DNA from: Hevea brasiliensis
Lineage: Eukaryota > Streptophyta > Magnoliopsida > Malpighiales > Euphorbiaceae
DNA length: 64,000 nt
Direction of reading: 5' to 3'
Assembly (NCBI RefSeq): GCF_030052815.1
Contig: NC_079496.1
Span: 43,301,593-43,365,592 of the forward strand
Made by a program: the position numbers and the translations under genes. The notes below the pieces were generated by a model. The model had not been told where the DNA came from. It worked only from the letters and a program-made list of their open reading frames with translations, and did not search any database. Of this stretch, positions 24,507-36,107 are shown piece after piece. Positions within the stretch are counted from its first letter, which is position 1; every line of letters starts with the position of its first letter.

Positions 24507-25244
24507 GTCCTTGAAGATATGTTGAGGAGTTATGTCATTGAGTTTGAAGGAAGTTGGGATAGATACCTTCCACTGGCAAAATTTGCATACAACAATAGCT
24601 ACCAAGCTAGCATCCAAATGGCCCCGTATGAAGCAATGTATGGGAGGAAATATAAAACTCCAGTGTGCTGGACTGAATTGGGTGAAGATAAACTAGTAGG
24701 GCCAGTCCTGGTGAAACAGACTGAGGAGAAAGTAAAACTAATCAAAGCCAATTTGAAGGTTGCCTCAGACAGATAGAAATCTTATACCGACCTGAAGAGG
24801 AAAGAAATAGAATATGCGGTTGGTGACAAAGTATTCCTCAAGGTGTTACCATGGAAGAAGGTACTGAGGTTTGGGAGAAAAGGTAAGTTAAGCCCTAGGT
24901 TCATTGGCCCATATGAAGTCATTGAACGTGTGGGTCCAGTGGCCTATAGGCTAGCTTTACCACCAGAGCTGGACAAGATCCACAATGTGTTCCACGTATC
25001 TATGCTAAGAAGATACCGCTCAGATCCTTCACATGTCATCTGCATGGAAGAAATTGAAGTACAACCGGATTTGACATATGAAGAAGAACCCATACTAATC
25101 CTGGCTTGAGAAGTGAAAGAGTTGAGGAATAAGCAGATTCCACTGGTGAAAGTGCTTTGGAGGCACGACAACACCGAGGAGGAAACTTGGAAAAGTGAAG
25201 AGATGATGAGGCAACAGTTCCCTCAACTGTTTGCATCAAGTTAA
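24507..25244 (+). pseudogene. pol: Integrase C-terminus and chromodomain of copy B
   Basis: After the insert the frame runs VLEDMLRS..., [15 protein letters not shown], a long basic stretch, the GPY/F module (LSPRFIGPYEVIERV, about 24890-24930), FHVSMLRRY, and the chromodomain-like tail (VKVLWRHDNTEEETW). Stops are TAG at 24774 (CAG in relatives) and TGA at 25107 (CGA in relatives). The end is TAA at 25242, slightly earlier than in copy A. The region would bind DNA and target chromatin. Confidence 0.9.
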
Positions 25245-25266
25245 TTTCGAGGACAAAATTAAAATT

Positions 25267-25278
25267 AGAGGGGAAGAG
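25267..25278 (+). other. Polypurine tract, copy B
   Basis: AGAGGGGAAGAG, one base before the 3' LTR at 25280. Confidence 0.88.
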
Positions 25279-25279
25279 T

Positions 25280-28200
25280 TGTAACATCCTCCCTGCAGCA
25301 ACTCTGTACATTCTACTGTTCCGGTGACCAGTGTCGGTCCGGACAGCTAGAACGTCCGGAAAAATATTTAAACTAAAGTGAGGAACTATAATTAACTCAA
25401 ATATTAATAAGAAAAATTTAGGAAAAATTTTAGAAATAAAATATAATCAAGTTGAATGAGTCGGTGCCCTAGCGATAAGTAACCTAGTGGGAAGTTGCGG
25501 TTCTCGCAACTAGGAGCCCTAGACCTGGGGGAAATTTCATAAAATAATTTTTGAGACTCCAGAGAAGGGTCATTGAGGTTTCTATGGCATTACAATGCCA
25601 AGGAAATGCTTAGAAAAATTTTTCAATCAGTATAGACAATTTTGGCTTAGTAAGCCAAACGGAGGGCATTTTGGTTATTTCGTCTTCAGAGATGATTTTT
25701 GGCCGACTTGTCCAGTTAAGTAAATAATTATTATAACATAAAATATGAATAAATATTGCCAAAAATTGAATTGAAAATGAGTAGAAAAGAAGAAAAAAAA
25801 AGAAAATGGAATAAATGAGAATTTTGACATCATTATGATGTCATTAAAACCCCAATGACCAATCATATTGTGGCACATGTCCTTAACCCATTTAAAATGA
25901 ATAAAATGGGCAGAAAATGAAAGAAAAACCCAGCTTTCTTCTTCTTCCCATTTCCAGCCGTGAACCATTTCTTCCTCCACTAAAATTCCTTTCATTTTCT
26001 CCCTTCCAAACCTTAAATTCTCACCACTAAACCTTAAGTCCTCTTCATTAAAAATTATCCTTACCTCTTGAGAAGGTGTTTGGCTGCCAAGAAAGCCAAA
26101 GAAAGTGAAGGAATTTTGAGTGGAAAAATTCTTCTCACAAGGTTAGTGCCAATTTCTTCTAAAAATTTTGTGTATGGCTGCCATTGAACATGATTTTGGT
26201 GTTGAAATTCATGGATTGTATGTGTATAAAAATTTTAGTAGTTGGAGTTAGGGTTTGAGGCACAAAACTTGGATTTTGTTCATGTGTTGGTGAATAAAAG
26301 TTTAAATGGTCAATTAGTGACCATTTGGCTGTGTATGATGAGGAATTGAAGTGAGTTGAAGCTTGGCATTTGTGTATGGGTGAGCTACCTTGGCTGACCT
26401 GCAGGACTGAGCATGAGTCCAGTAGGTTTGGGCAGCTATAAATGGAGTTGTAGAGGTTCAATTGGTGCAAGACCAATTGGAAATTAAACTAGACACATAA
26501 TGGCACAACTTTGGTGAAGAAACCCTGCCCAGAAAAGCAAACTAAGTTAGCCTAAAAATTGCCCTAATCCGAGTGACCTGCAGTCTGCCTGGGCAAAATG
26601 ACCAAATGAATAATGTTTATTCATTTCGTCATAACTCAGTGTAGAAAGGTCCAATTGACCTGAAATTTTACCAGAAGAAAGCTAAGACATAGACCTAAAA
26701 CTTTCATGAAGAACACAAATCCAAATTCTGAACATAACCTAATCAAATTGCCAACCAAACTTAGGTTACCAAATCTGGCAAAACCAGTTTTGCCTAGAAT
26801 TTTGGATTCTATCCAATCCAGCCAGTTATGGTATTTAGGCCATAACTTGAGCTACAAAACTCCAAATGGAGTGATTCAAAAAATAAAATGTAACTAGACA
26901 AAATAAGGAACAACTTTCATGAAGACAAATTTGCCAAATTCCTACTGTAAAAATGACCAATGGAACAGCAAACACAAGGCTTTAAATCTGAAAATTTTGA
27001 ACAACTAACGCTAAGCTTAGAAATGGTATTGGCAACAAATACCAACAATTTTAGAATGCAAAATGTGGTATGTTGGGACTATTAGAACCAATGTACCTAT
27101 TGTCTATGCAAAACTCAACATTTTAGTTGACTAATGAAATAAATAGTAACCCCTAAACTTAAATTTCAAGAATTGTAAAGTTTAAAAGTGTAACATGCCC
27201 TAGTACACCTAGCAAGATTGGTTTGGATAGGTTGGCATGCCAATAGGGTTCAGTTAGCAGTACTGCACATGGCATTATGCCATTCTGTGATTTCATGGCT
27301 TTTAGCCATTCTGACATTGTGTTGAGACTTAGCCTTGTGCCTAATGTTATTACACCTTATTAGCTGTTCTGTTGCACACCGGAAGATACATATGTGAACG
27401 TTGGTATGACGGCCTGAGGTACTTAATACCCAGTGCCAGTTTACCCGTTTATCCACTCCAATCATCCAGTATAGGTTACTTGGGCAACCAAAAATGAAAG
27501 TGGATAAATTTAATGAAATTATGAATATAACAAGTACATAATAAATAAGATTACCAATAATGATCGAAAAATGGTCTACATAAAATATCAGAACATGCAC
27601 TACATATTTATTTTCTGTTATTTCTTTTTATTTTATTATTGACATCACTAAGCATTATTGCTTAGCCCGTTACTTTTTACTACGCGTAGGTTCTGGAGAG
27701 ATCGATCGAGAGCCCAGTAGACCACAGACTGGGTGAGACCATTTGCAGCTCTGTATAGTGTCCGTGTCAGCTCACCGTCATCAGTGCATTGGTAGGACAA
27801 TAGGTTTTATTTTGATATTTTGTAATTAACTTTTACTTTCTCATGTGCAATTGAAACTCATGTAATGTATTTTGGTATTAATGTAAATAGTGAGAATTGT
27901 GTTTATGAATGAAAAAAATTGATGACTTGTATATGAATATCGAATGAAATGAATGATTAAGAAATGGAAATGTTGTTGAAAAATATTGAGATTTTGATGA
28001 TGAAATGGAGTTTGGGATTGATTGAGAATTTTGGAAGTGTTTTTCACAGGTTCCGAAGAACTATTTTCTCCATTTTTAGCCGGTACTCTGCCGGATTTTC
28101 TATAAAATTTTCAAAACCTCAAATAAATTATAATTTCAATAAATGACTTAAATGAATTATATTTCATAAATTGTACTTCATAACTATGAAAAAAATAAAT

Positions 28201-28300
28201 TAAAAAGAATAAAAAAATAATTGAATTAAAATAGGGTGTTCCGGTACATTGCGTGGCATATCTTGCTCGACTACATTGTAGATAGGTAAAGGGTGTCACA
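25280..28300 (+). repeat. 3' LTR of copy B (full length, 3.0 kb)
   Basis: It runs from TGTAACATCC to GGGTGTCACA. It is the reference LTR for this family in the window. It contains the hairpin at 27648-27665 and a 'GAAGAACTATTTTCTCC...GCCGGATTTTC' tail shared by all Tekay LTRs here. No gene is seen in it. Confidence 0.93.
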
Positions 28301-29683
28301 AAAATGTTCCCCTATGTCTAAGCTTTTCAATGGCTCCAAAATCAGGTCATTCTGACCTTCCTAGGGCAAGTTATGGCCATATGTTCATATGGTCAATTTT
28401 GAGCCTAATCCAGCAAGGTACCCGTATTCAAGCCAAAATTTGACCAACTTATTAACGAAATTTGGGTAGGGTTTCTTCTTGAAAAATGAAGGTTTGGATG
28501 TCCCAAAACACCTCCAATTGGTCTCATACCAATTGGGGCAATACAAAGGGAGATATGGCAATAACAAGCTACTGGATTCAACAACAATTCAACCTGCAAG
28601 CAATAAGCACTCCCATTTTCAATAATCTCCTTCTTCCAAACTCCAAATAAGCATACATGACACTTCTAATACTCATTAAATAGTCTCAATTTCAACAATT
28701 CATCATCAAAATTTCATCATAATTCAATAGCCCCAAATTAACATTAAAGCCCTAACAATTTTTCAATTGCAATCATACATACAATTCAACCTATATACAT
28801 GTATATATTCACTCTCAAGCATCATTAAGCAAGTTTAATCATTCAAAAACCATCTAAACCTAGCTCTCCTCAAGGCTACCAGAAATTAGAAGGAGTGTAG
28901 ACTTACCATTTCTCTTAAATTTCAAGAGAAATCAACTCACCTCATGAAGCTCATCAACTTTAAAGAAGGAAGGGTGGGGGTTCTTCGCACTTACCTCTTA
29001 TGTGTGACCCTTGCTGCCCTTGACAACTCCACTATTTCCTCTCCTAATGGCTGCTTAAGGATTGTTCTTGATGTGAGGATAAACTTTAATGAAGCTACTT
29101 GTGGAATTGGAGTCAATTTGCATGGAGGATGGAAGCTTGTCCAAGGTCCATCAATGGAGTTTCATTCTCTCACTTTCTCACTCTTAGGTTATGGCAAGAA
29201 TAAAATTTGGAGAAGAAAGTGGACTTTGCTGTCCACTTATCCCTTGATTTAAGAAAATTATATATATATATTATAATAATTAGTTAGTTAATTAGAATCT
29301 TATTTACCTTTTTACCTTTATCAATTTTACTATTACTTTTAACTTTGTAATTTTTCATTTTTTTACTTTTCATTTTTCTTTATAATTTTAATGGATTTTT
29401 AAATTTTATTTCACTCAACTTAATTGACTTTTTGGTTAAAAGTCACCTCTAGGTGCCAAATGACCAAAATGCCCCTCATCGGGTCAAAGTCCAACTTTTT
29501 CGGTATTATCGATTTTATTCTTGACCCGATGGTCCTACAATTTTTATATTGTCTATTTAATTTTATTTTCATGCCTTTTTCATTTTATTTTCATATTATT
29601 TTAGTCCTAAAACCTTTAGTGAATAACATTATTCACTGACTGTGGATGGCACTATTCATAGCCTGAATGTCAGGGATGTTACA

Positions 29684-30563
29684 GACTTACTCTGAATTTC
29701 GCACTTCTAGGTTCTATACCATAATAATTATTCTCCTCAGTGTTATTTCTTTTTGCATTCTTCATTCTTACTTTTTTGTTTACCTCTTTTACCTTTTCCA
29801 ATACTGCATTTGCTTCCTTTAAATCCTAATTTTATTTTTTTTCTAAATCTTATATGGGCTTCTCAATTTATTTCCTTAATTTACTCCTTTGTCTCCCCTC
29901 ACAACTCTTTTTTTTTTTGTTAATTTATTCTTTAGTCTCATTCTCTTTCTTGTCCCAATTGTAATGTCAAAAACTTGTACCTTGTTATCATCTCTAATAA
30001 ATCCTTTACACTTCAATATTACTCTGAATTGGTCCTTTGACCATTATGGCCAATACTTCTACTAATACTCATGATATTTCGTTATCATGTTTAAAACAAC
30101 TATTAAAATTTTCACTTCTATATTTTCTTTTATCTACCAGTATTCTATAACTTATTTGTCATTGATTTACAATCATTATCCTTTCTTCTATTAAACTATA
30201 AACTATCCTCTAATACCTTAAGAAGGGAGTCTATAGGACTCTCCTTTTTCTCCTGTCATTCAAAAGTTCCACACCATTAAGATCTGATCTTTATGATCCT
30301 CACAATGAAAATTGTGCTCTTCCGAAGGGATACCTGGGCCAACTATTCCCTATTATACTATTGTCCCATTTAGAACATCATTTCACAAATTATTTTACAA
30401 GTTATGAACAACATCCAAAGCATCTTGTCTCCTTCAGGGAACAAAATCATACCTTATGCCTTGCTGCTACACAATTAAGATATTCTTTTTCACTAAACTT
30501 TAGGCAAAAGGTCCATTACCAAGCCAAAACAACTATAAGACCCCATATCAGAGACCGGATGAT
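29684..30563 (-). mobile_element. Continuation of degraded relic 'D'; no gene recognisable
   Basis: It directly continues the sequence broken at 16039: the duplicated GACTT is at its left edge. It is AT-rich and pyrimidine-biased, like 15560-16034. I see no domain or repeat in it. It ends where the Athila-like LTR begins. Confidence 0.35.
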
Positions 30564-30801
30564 TGATACACTTGTATTATATAGATATTTTTAAGTACAT
30601 TTGTATAATATTTCATAGCATTTAGATAAGTAATCTCATGCATAATCATTAATTTCATTAACTTTTGTAAATTCCATTGCCAAGATCTGAATTTTATATT
30701 TTTTGTATGTTTTCCAGGTGTTCTGAAGAGGTTCCAAGGCATAGGAGCAAAGTAGAGAGCTTGGAAAGGCCAAAGGATTGAGAAGTGTTGCTGATACACC
30801 T

Positions 30802-31110
30802 TACACGGGTCATGTAATCAAAGCCTCAGACCCGTGTAACTTTCTGCCAGGAGAAAGCCAAAGAGCCAAGGAAGAAACAAAGTACACGGGCCGTGTACCA
30901 TGCCCCGTGTAAAATGTAGAGACCTGTGTAAGTCTCTGTCGGGTCAGGATTGAAGATTTACTTGAAGTACAAAAGTACACAAGCTGTGTAATTAGGCCCG
31001 CGTAATTACCTGAGGTCTGTGTAAAGTCCTGTCCCGATATAAGATGCAACAATTCAAGCTCTAGTAAGTTACAAGGCCTTGGGCCGTATAGTGACACATA
31101 GGCCGTGTAT
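30802..31110. repeat. Dispersed CCGTGT/ACACGG palindromic motifs in Athila-like LTR
   Basis: About ten variants of CCCGTGTA or TACACGGG occur in 300 bases. GTACACGG-G-CCGTGTAC (30882-30898) is a perfect 8 bp-arm palindrome. Others read ACACGGGTCATGT, ACCCGTGTAA, GCCCCGTGTA and GGCCGTGTAT, several of them decayed. Confidence 0.8.
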
Positions 31111-31213
31111 CACGTAATAGCCAGTCTCCTGATTTGGCTCCAGCTCTAGTTTTTGATAGAAAAAAGTGACTTCTAATGTTGCTAGGACTTTGAAAACATA
31201 ACCCTAGACAATG

Positions 31214-31223
31214 TATATAAATA
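31214..31223 (+). promoter_or_regulatory. Candidate TATA box of Athila-like LTR
   Basis: TATATAAATA about 650 bases into the LTR, followed by GC-mixed sequence that could hold the transcription start. Motif only. Confidence 0.5.
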
Positions 31224-32609
31224 AGAGCAATAGAAAGTAGAAAGGGGATCCCAGCCGGTCAATATCACCTTCGCTATTTTCACATAGTCGTTTACAAGAA
31301 TAGTGCATCGGCATCAAGGAGGAACCCTCAGCTGAAGTTCCACAAGATCAAACCTGCAGATTCTCTTCGGTTTTTTTGTTCTATTTCTTTAAGCGGATAT
31401 TTCATGTTCTTTTATTTTATTTCTATTATGTTTGTTCAACTCACCATGAGTGAGCAATTTTTTAATTCTGGAATTGGGAGTGTAACACTCATAACTATTA
31501 TTATGGATGAATATTGAGTTTAATTTATCGGATTTGAGTTTTGTTCTTTGATTCAATTTCTTGTGATCTTTTTGAAACCCCTTACCCGTCTACAGTATAG
31601 CCAAGTAAGATATGTCATACAGTATACCGGAACACCTTATTTTATTTCAATCATTTTTATTCTTCCTAATTTATTTCTTTCATAGTTATGAAGTAAAGTA
31701 TAATTCATTTAAGTCATTTATTGAAATCATAAATTTATTTGAGGTTTCGTAAATTTTATAGAAAATCTGGCAGAGTACCGGCTAAAAATGGAAAAAAACA
31801 GTTCTTCGGAACTTGTGGAAAAACAGTTCATTCCCAAACTTCATTGCATCAACAATGTCTCAATATTATTTTAACAATATTTTCATTTCTCATTCATTCA
31901 TTTCACATAATATTCATGTACAAGTCATAAATAAATATTCACTTTTTCATTTATAAACACAATTTCCACTATTTACATTAATACCAATATATATTACATA
32001 AGTCTCAATTACACATGAGAAAATAAAAGTTAATTACAAAATACCAAAATGAAACCTAGTGTCCTACCAATGCACTGAAGACGGTGAGGTGACACAGACA
32101 CTATGCAGAGCTACAGATGGTCTCACCCAGTCTGTGGTCTACTAGGCTCTCTATCAATCTCTCTAGAACCTACGTGTGGCAAAAAGCAACGCGCTAAGCA
32201 ATAATGCTTAGTGGTGCCAATAATAGAAATAAAAGAAATAACAGAAAATAAATATGTAGTGAATGTTCTGATGTTTTATGCAGACCATTTTTCGATAATT
32301 ATTTGTAGTCTTATTTGTTTTGTAATTGTTATATTCATTATTTCATTAAATTTATCCTCTTTCATTTTTGGTTGCCCAAGTGACCTATACTGGATGACTG
32401 GACTGGATAAACAGGTAAACTGGCACTGGGTATCAAGTGCCTTAGGCCATCACACCATTGGTTACATATGTATCTCCCGGTGTGCAACAGAACAACTAAT
32501 GAGCTGTAATAAATATTAGGCACAAGGCCAAGTATCATCACAATGTCAGAATGGCTAAAAGCCATGAAATCACAGAATGGCATAATGCCATGTGCAGTAC
32601 TACTAACTG

Positions 32610-35600
32610 TGTCACACCTTACCCCTCTGTAAGGCATAACATGATCCCGTAGAATACCTAATGAACTACCAAACTTCACCTACTGATAACTCATTAAGTA
32701 TCCTACAAGGGATTTTAAAAAAAATTTCTTACTTTTTATAAGTGGTGAGCATTTTCTAATAGGTATCAAAACATTTAATTAGAGTTTAAAAACTAGTTAA
32801 GATTTTTGTCTCATTTTATTTTTTCACAAATTTTATAAAAATTTTGGCAGAGTGCTGTCTGTATTTTGAGAAAACAGTTCTTCAAATACCTATAAAAAAA
32901 GCACTTCAAATGATTTATCTCATCAACTTCATCAATTCAGCATCCATCTCAACCAATTTCAACATCATTTCTCAAATTCCAAAATTCAACATCATCAAAA
33001 ATACTACTAAGTAATTTCATTCAAATTAAAACAAAATACTTCCATTCATATGTAATTAAAGATAAAAAAATTTATATACATCATTACAAAAATTTACATT
33101 AAGAAAAATCCAAACTAAAATTTATTACAAGTTTTATACAACTGTTCATGACCATTTCCTACATTTACATACATTACATACATCAAAATAATTTTTACAA
33201 TTAGGGTATAAAATATAGCCGATAAACTTCAGAGTAGGTAGCTCCTCAATCCTCAGTAGCTCACTCTGCTGCTCCTATAGTCTCTGTATCTGCGACAGCA
33301 ATAATAGCCATCGCTGAGTACTAGGACTCAGTGGTGCGCAATATACTAAAATAATCTTTATGCGGAATTTAAACCATATTTATTCAAAAATTAAACTGAA
33401 CATGAAATATAAATTCAAAACATGATTTAGAATATTTTAATCTAAACAATTTCATTTCAAAAGTCTCAAAACAAATTTCATAAAAACACATAGTTATATC
33501 ATGCCATTCGAAACAAATATCATCTGAGGAGCTAGAGGTTAAGGAGAAGTCGCATCACAAGGCTAGCTAGCTCAAATATATGGGAAACCATTCTTTTTCT
33601 TCTTCTACTGGCACACACCTCAACACTTCAGCCAGAGAAGGAATCAAAATTTGAAACTAATTTCCCCCACTAGTCATGCTAGTGAGGCATTCAAATATAT
33701 GGTCATGACACTGTGGTTTCAAAACTATCTTAACAATTTGTCAAACATTTATTGCCATTTCAAATACATACAAGTAAACTTTCAACAATTTAAGTCAAAA
33801 GCATAATAAACATTTTGCAATGTAAGTAATTCATTTGATGCACTTTGCAAATGAATTTTAAAGAATATTAATGTTGTGCACAAACCTTATACGAGTTGCC
33901 TCTTGGCCTTGACTCGATCCCTCGAGTTCTTTTCTGATATTCTTTTCCACTGAAACACAAAGTTTCATAGTGTTTCAGTATCATAACTTATCATAAATCC
34001 AAAAATAAATTCGAATTTACTTATACCTAGCTTTAATATGCTAAACTTAACATTCTTTAAAATTTGTATTACGGGATTACTATTCATGATACTATTTAAG
34101 TCAATTTGTTAACTTTCTAAGGCTTAATAGGTATGGGAATTCCAATTTCACCCACATACCACATTTTGGTTACTTAATTTGTTGGTTTTGGTTGTTTACT
34201 CAAAACTCAAGTCTTTTAGGCAAAATTTTAAATTTTTAGTTTTGGTGTCCTATGTTACACTGTTCCATTGGTCATGTTACTGTTAGAATTTGGCTAAGTT
34301 TTCTTCATATAAATTGTTTCTTATTGTCTTAACTTTATTCTCCTTTTTGAATCACTCCAATTGGACTTTTGTAGCTCAAGTTATAGCCATTTGAATATGG
34401 CTGCAGGATTGGACTAACCCAAATTTTCTAGGCACCAAAATTGGTTCTAGCAGTTTTAGGTCATCAAATTTGGGTGGCTAAATGACTTAGTCAAGGGCAT
34501 AATTTGGATTTGTATTCTTCATGAAGGTTTTAGGTCTATATATCAGCTTTCTACTGGTAAAATTTCAAGTCATTTAGACCTGCCTAGCCCTAGTTATGGC
34601 CAAATGAACACTGTTCATTTGGTCATTTTTGTATAGGGCATAACACTCACTTCCGAATTTAGCCAATTTGTTCACTATGCTATGGTCACTTTTGGGCATG
34701 ATTCCTAAATGAAAAATGTGCCATTTTGTGTCTAGTTTCATTCCAAATTGGCCTCACACCAATTAGGTTGGTAAATTTTTAGTTTTGGTCCTTGAAGGGA
34801 CCTTGGTCCTACTGCCTGCAGAATGTCCTTAAGCAATCCAAATTTAAACCTAATTCTAACACTTCCAACATACCACAATTGGTCATAAATGACCAATTCT
34901 CAACTCCAACAAGGTCAAACACACCATTTCAACAATTCTCCAAGTTTTGTCTCCCAAAACCTTAGGTCTAAAACCCTAACTTTCATATTTAATTCATTTG
35001 TTGAATTCTAAATGTATATTTAGTACTCATACATTCATTTACACTTAACCACTTCATTATTTGCAACAAAATCACCCATTACAACATTAATCTACTGCTT
35101 GCCAAAATTCATAGGATTCTAGATAGGCATGATTTTTTTCATGCTTTCATGTAATTCTACCATTTTAATCATACTTCTATACTTATAACTAAATCAAAGT
35201 TAAGAAAGAGAGCTTACCTCAAATGGAGCTTTCTAACTTCTTGATTCTTCAAGTTTTCTTCAAATTTTCTCTTTTTAATCTTCTTAATAAGACTCAACTA
35301 CAAGTTTTAACTAAGAAATCTATAAATTTTATGGCTCAATTTTTGGGTTTAAAAAGCTTTTTAATGAGCTTCAATGGAGGAAGATAAAACAAGTGAGAGA
35401 GATGAGAGAAAAGAAGTGGGACGGCAATTGAAGAAGAAGACCCACAAAAATGATTTTTGTTTTAATTTAATTCCATTTTTTTATTTGGTCACTTAAGTAG
35501 ATAATTATCCCACTTTTCAAAATTTAAAATTAGATTTATTATGTCATGCATTATGTCATGCATGATGATGTCACTTTATTATTTATTTATTTTTTATTTT

Positions 35601-36107
35601 TTTAGTTCTTTAATTTAATTCTCGACTCTGAAATTTTCTTTTCTTCGATTTTATTTGACAGTCAGGTTAGGAGTCAGCTCTAGGGGTCAATTAACTAAAT
35701 TGCCCCTCGCCGGTTCGATCCAGTTTGCAAATAATTTAATATTTCTTCTGGATCCCTGACCTAATTATTTGACCTGCTTAACAATTCTTTTTCGTGATTT
35801 TCTCTTTTCTACTGTGTTCGCAATAGTCTTGAGGACCACAACGTCACATTTTATGGTTTGAAATTTGAGTTTAAATCGACCCGCAGTCCTTCCCGAGAAG
35901 GTCACCCATCGTTGTGACTCTCGGCTCATTTAACTTCTTTTGTTCAGTTTTTCTTATTTAAACTTAACTAATTGACAATTACTAATTATTTGTGTTCAGG
36001 GCTTATCTAGTTGTCTTAAGTGTGATTCTAATCCCCTAAATTATCTGTATCGACACCAGTTATTGGAATAGTGAAATATACCAGGCTATGCAAATAGGGG
36101 TGTTACA
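32610..36107 (-). repeat. Solo LTR 'G' (minus), same family as solo LTRs 1 and 2
   Basis: TGTCACACC at the left and GGGGTGTTACA at the right; AACTG duplicated at 32605-32609 and 36108-36112; copy C LTR sequence continues on both sides. 3498 bp, with no internal region. Its right tip (reversed TGTAACACCCCTAT) matches the start of solo LTR 1. Confidence 0.88.
33314..33331 (-). other. LTR hairpin (solo LTR G): CTGAGT/ACTCAG
   Basis: A 6 bp perfect stem with a 6 nt loop. The adjacent sequence (33289-33313) forms a second GCGATGGC/GCTGTCGC stem with two G-T wobbles on the minus strand. Confidence 0.6.

Larger units (their letters stand above)
18204..28300 (+). mobile_element. Tekay/Del-like Ty3-gypsy retrotransposon, copy B (full length)
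   Basis: A 10.1 kb element with TG...CA LTRs, primer site, one gag-pol frame, polypurine tract and 3' LTR. It sits inside LTR F: flanks AAAGT (18199-18203) and AAAAT (28301-28305) match at 4 of 5 bases, consistent with an aged target duplication, and LTR F continues beyond. The two LTRs differ in length (2231 and 3021 bp) because of a deletion in the 5' one. It is the best preserved Tekay copy here but still has many stops. Confidence 0.93.
16040..29683 (-). repeat. Solo LTR 'F' (minus), split by copy B
   Basis: Left edge TGTGATGCCCC and right edge GGGATGTTACA are a reversed TG...CA LTR. GACTT is duplicated at 16035-16039 and 29684-29688. Excluding copy B (18204-28300) it is about 3.5 kb. 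It holds a reversed LTR hairpin at 16621-16637. Scattered ORFs (for example 17934-18251 and 28944-29252) lie wholly inside LTR sequence and match nothing I know. There is no primer site or internal region, hence solo LTR. Confidence 0.85.
30564..31570 (+). repeat. Athila-like 5' LTR, first segment
   Basis: The start TGATACACTTG is chosen by the LTR-like TG and the change in sequence character. The start is less certain than the end. It holds a field of CCGTGTA-type short palindromes (30802-31110), a strong TATA motif at 31214 and a T-rich tail with 'CACCATGAGTGAGCAA', a style I associate with Athila-type LTRs. It is broken at 31570 by copy C; ATCTT at 31566-31570 is the target duplication. 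Confidence 0.6.

Noticed and set aside
28944..29252. 102-codon ORF with a protein-like composition
   Set aside because: It lies inside solo LTR F (minus) and has no domain I recognise. It is probably chance.
32211..32519. 102-codon ORF next to an LTR hairpin
   Set aside because: Inside the copy C 3' LTR. Similar frames at 19454 and 27250 lie in homologous LTRs of the opposite strand but are not alignable as conserved proteins with equal ends.
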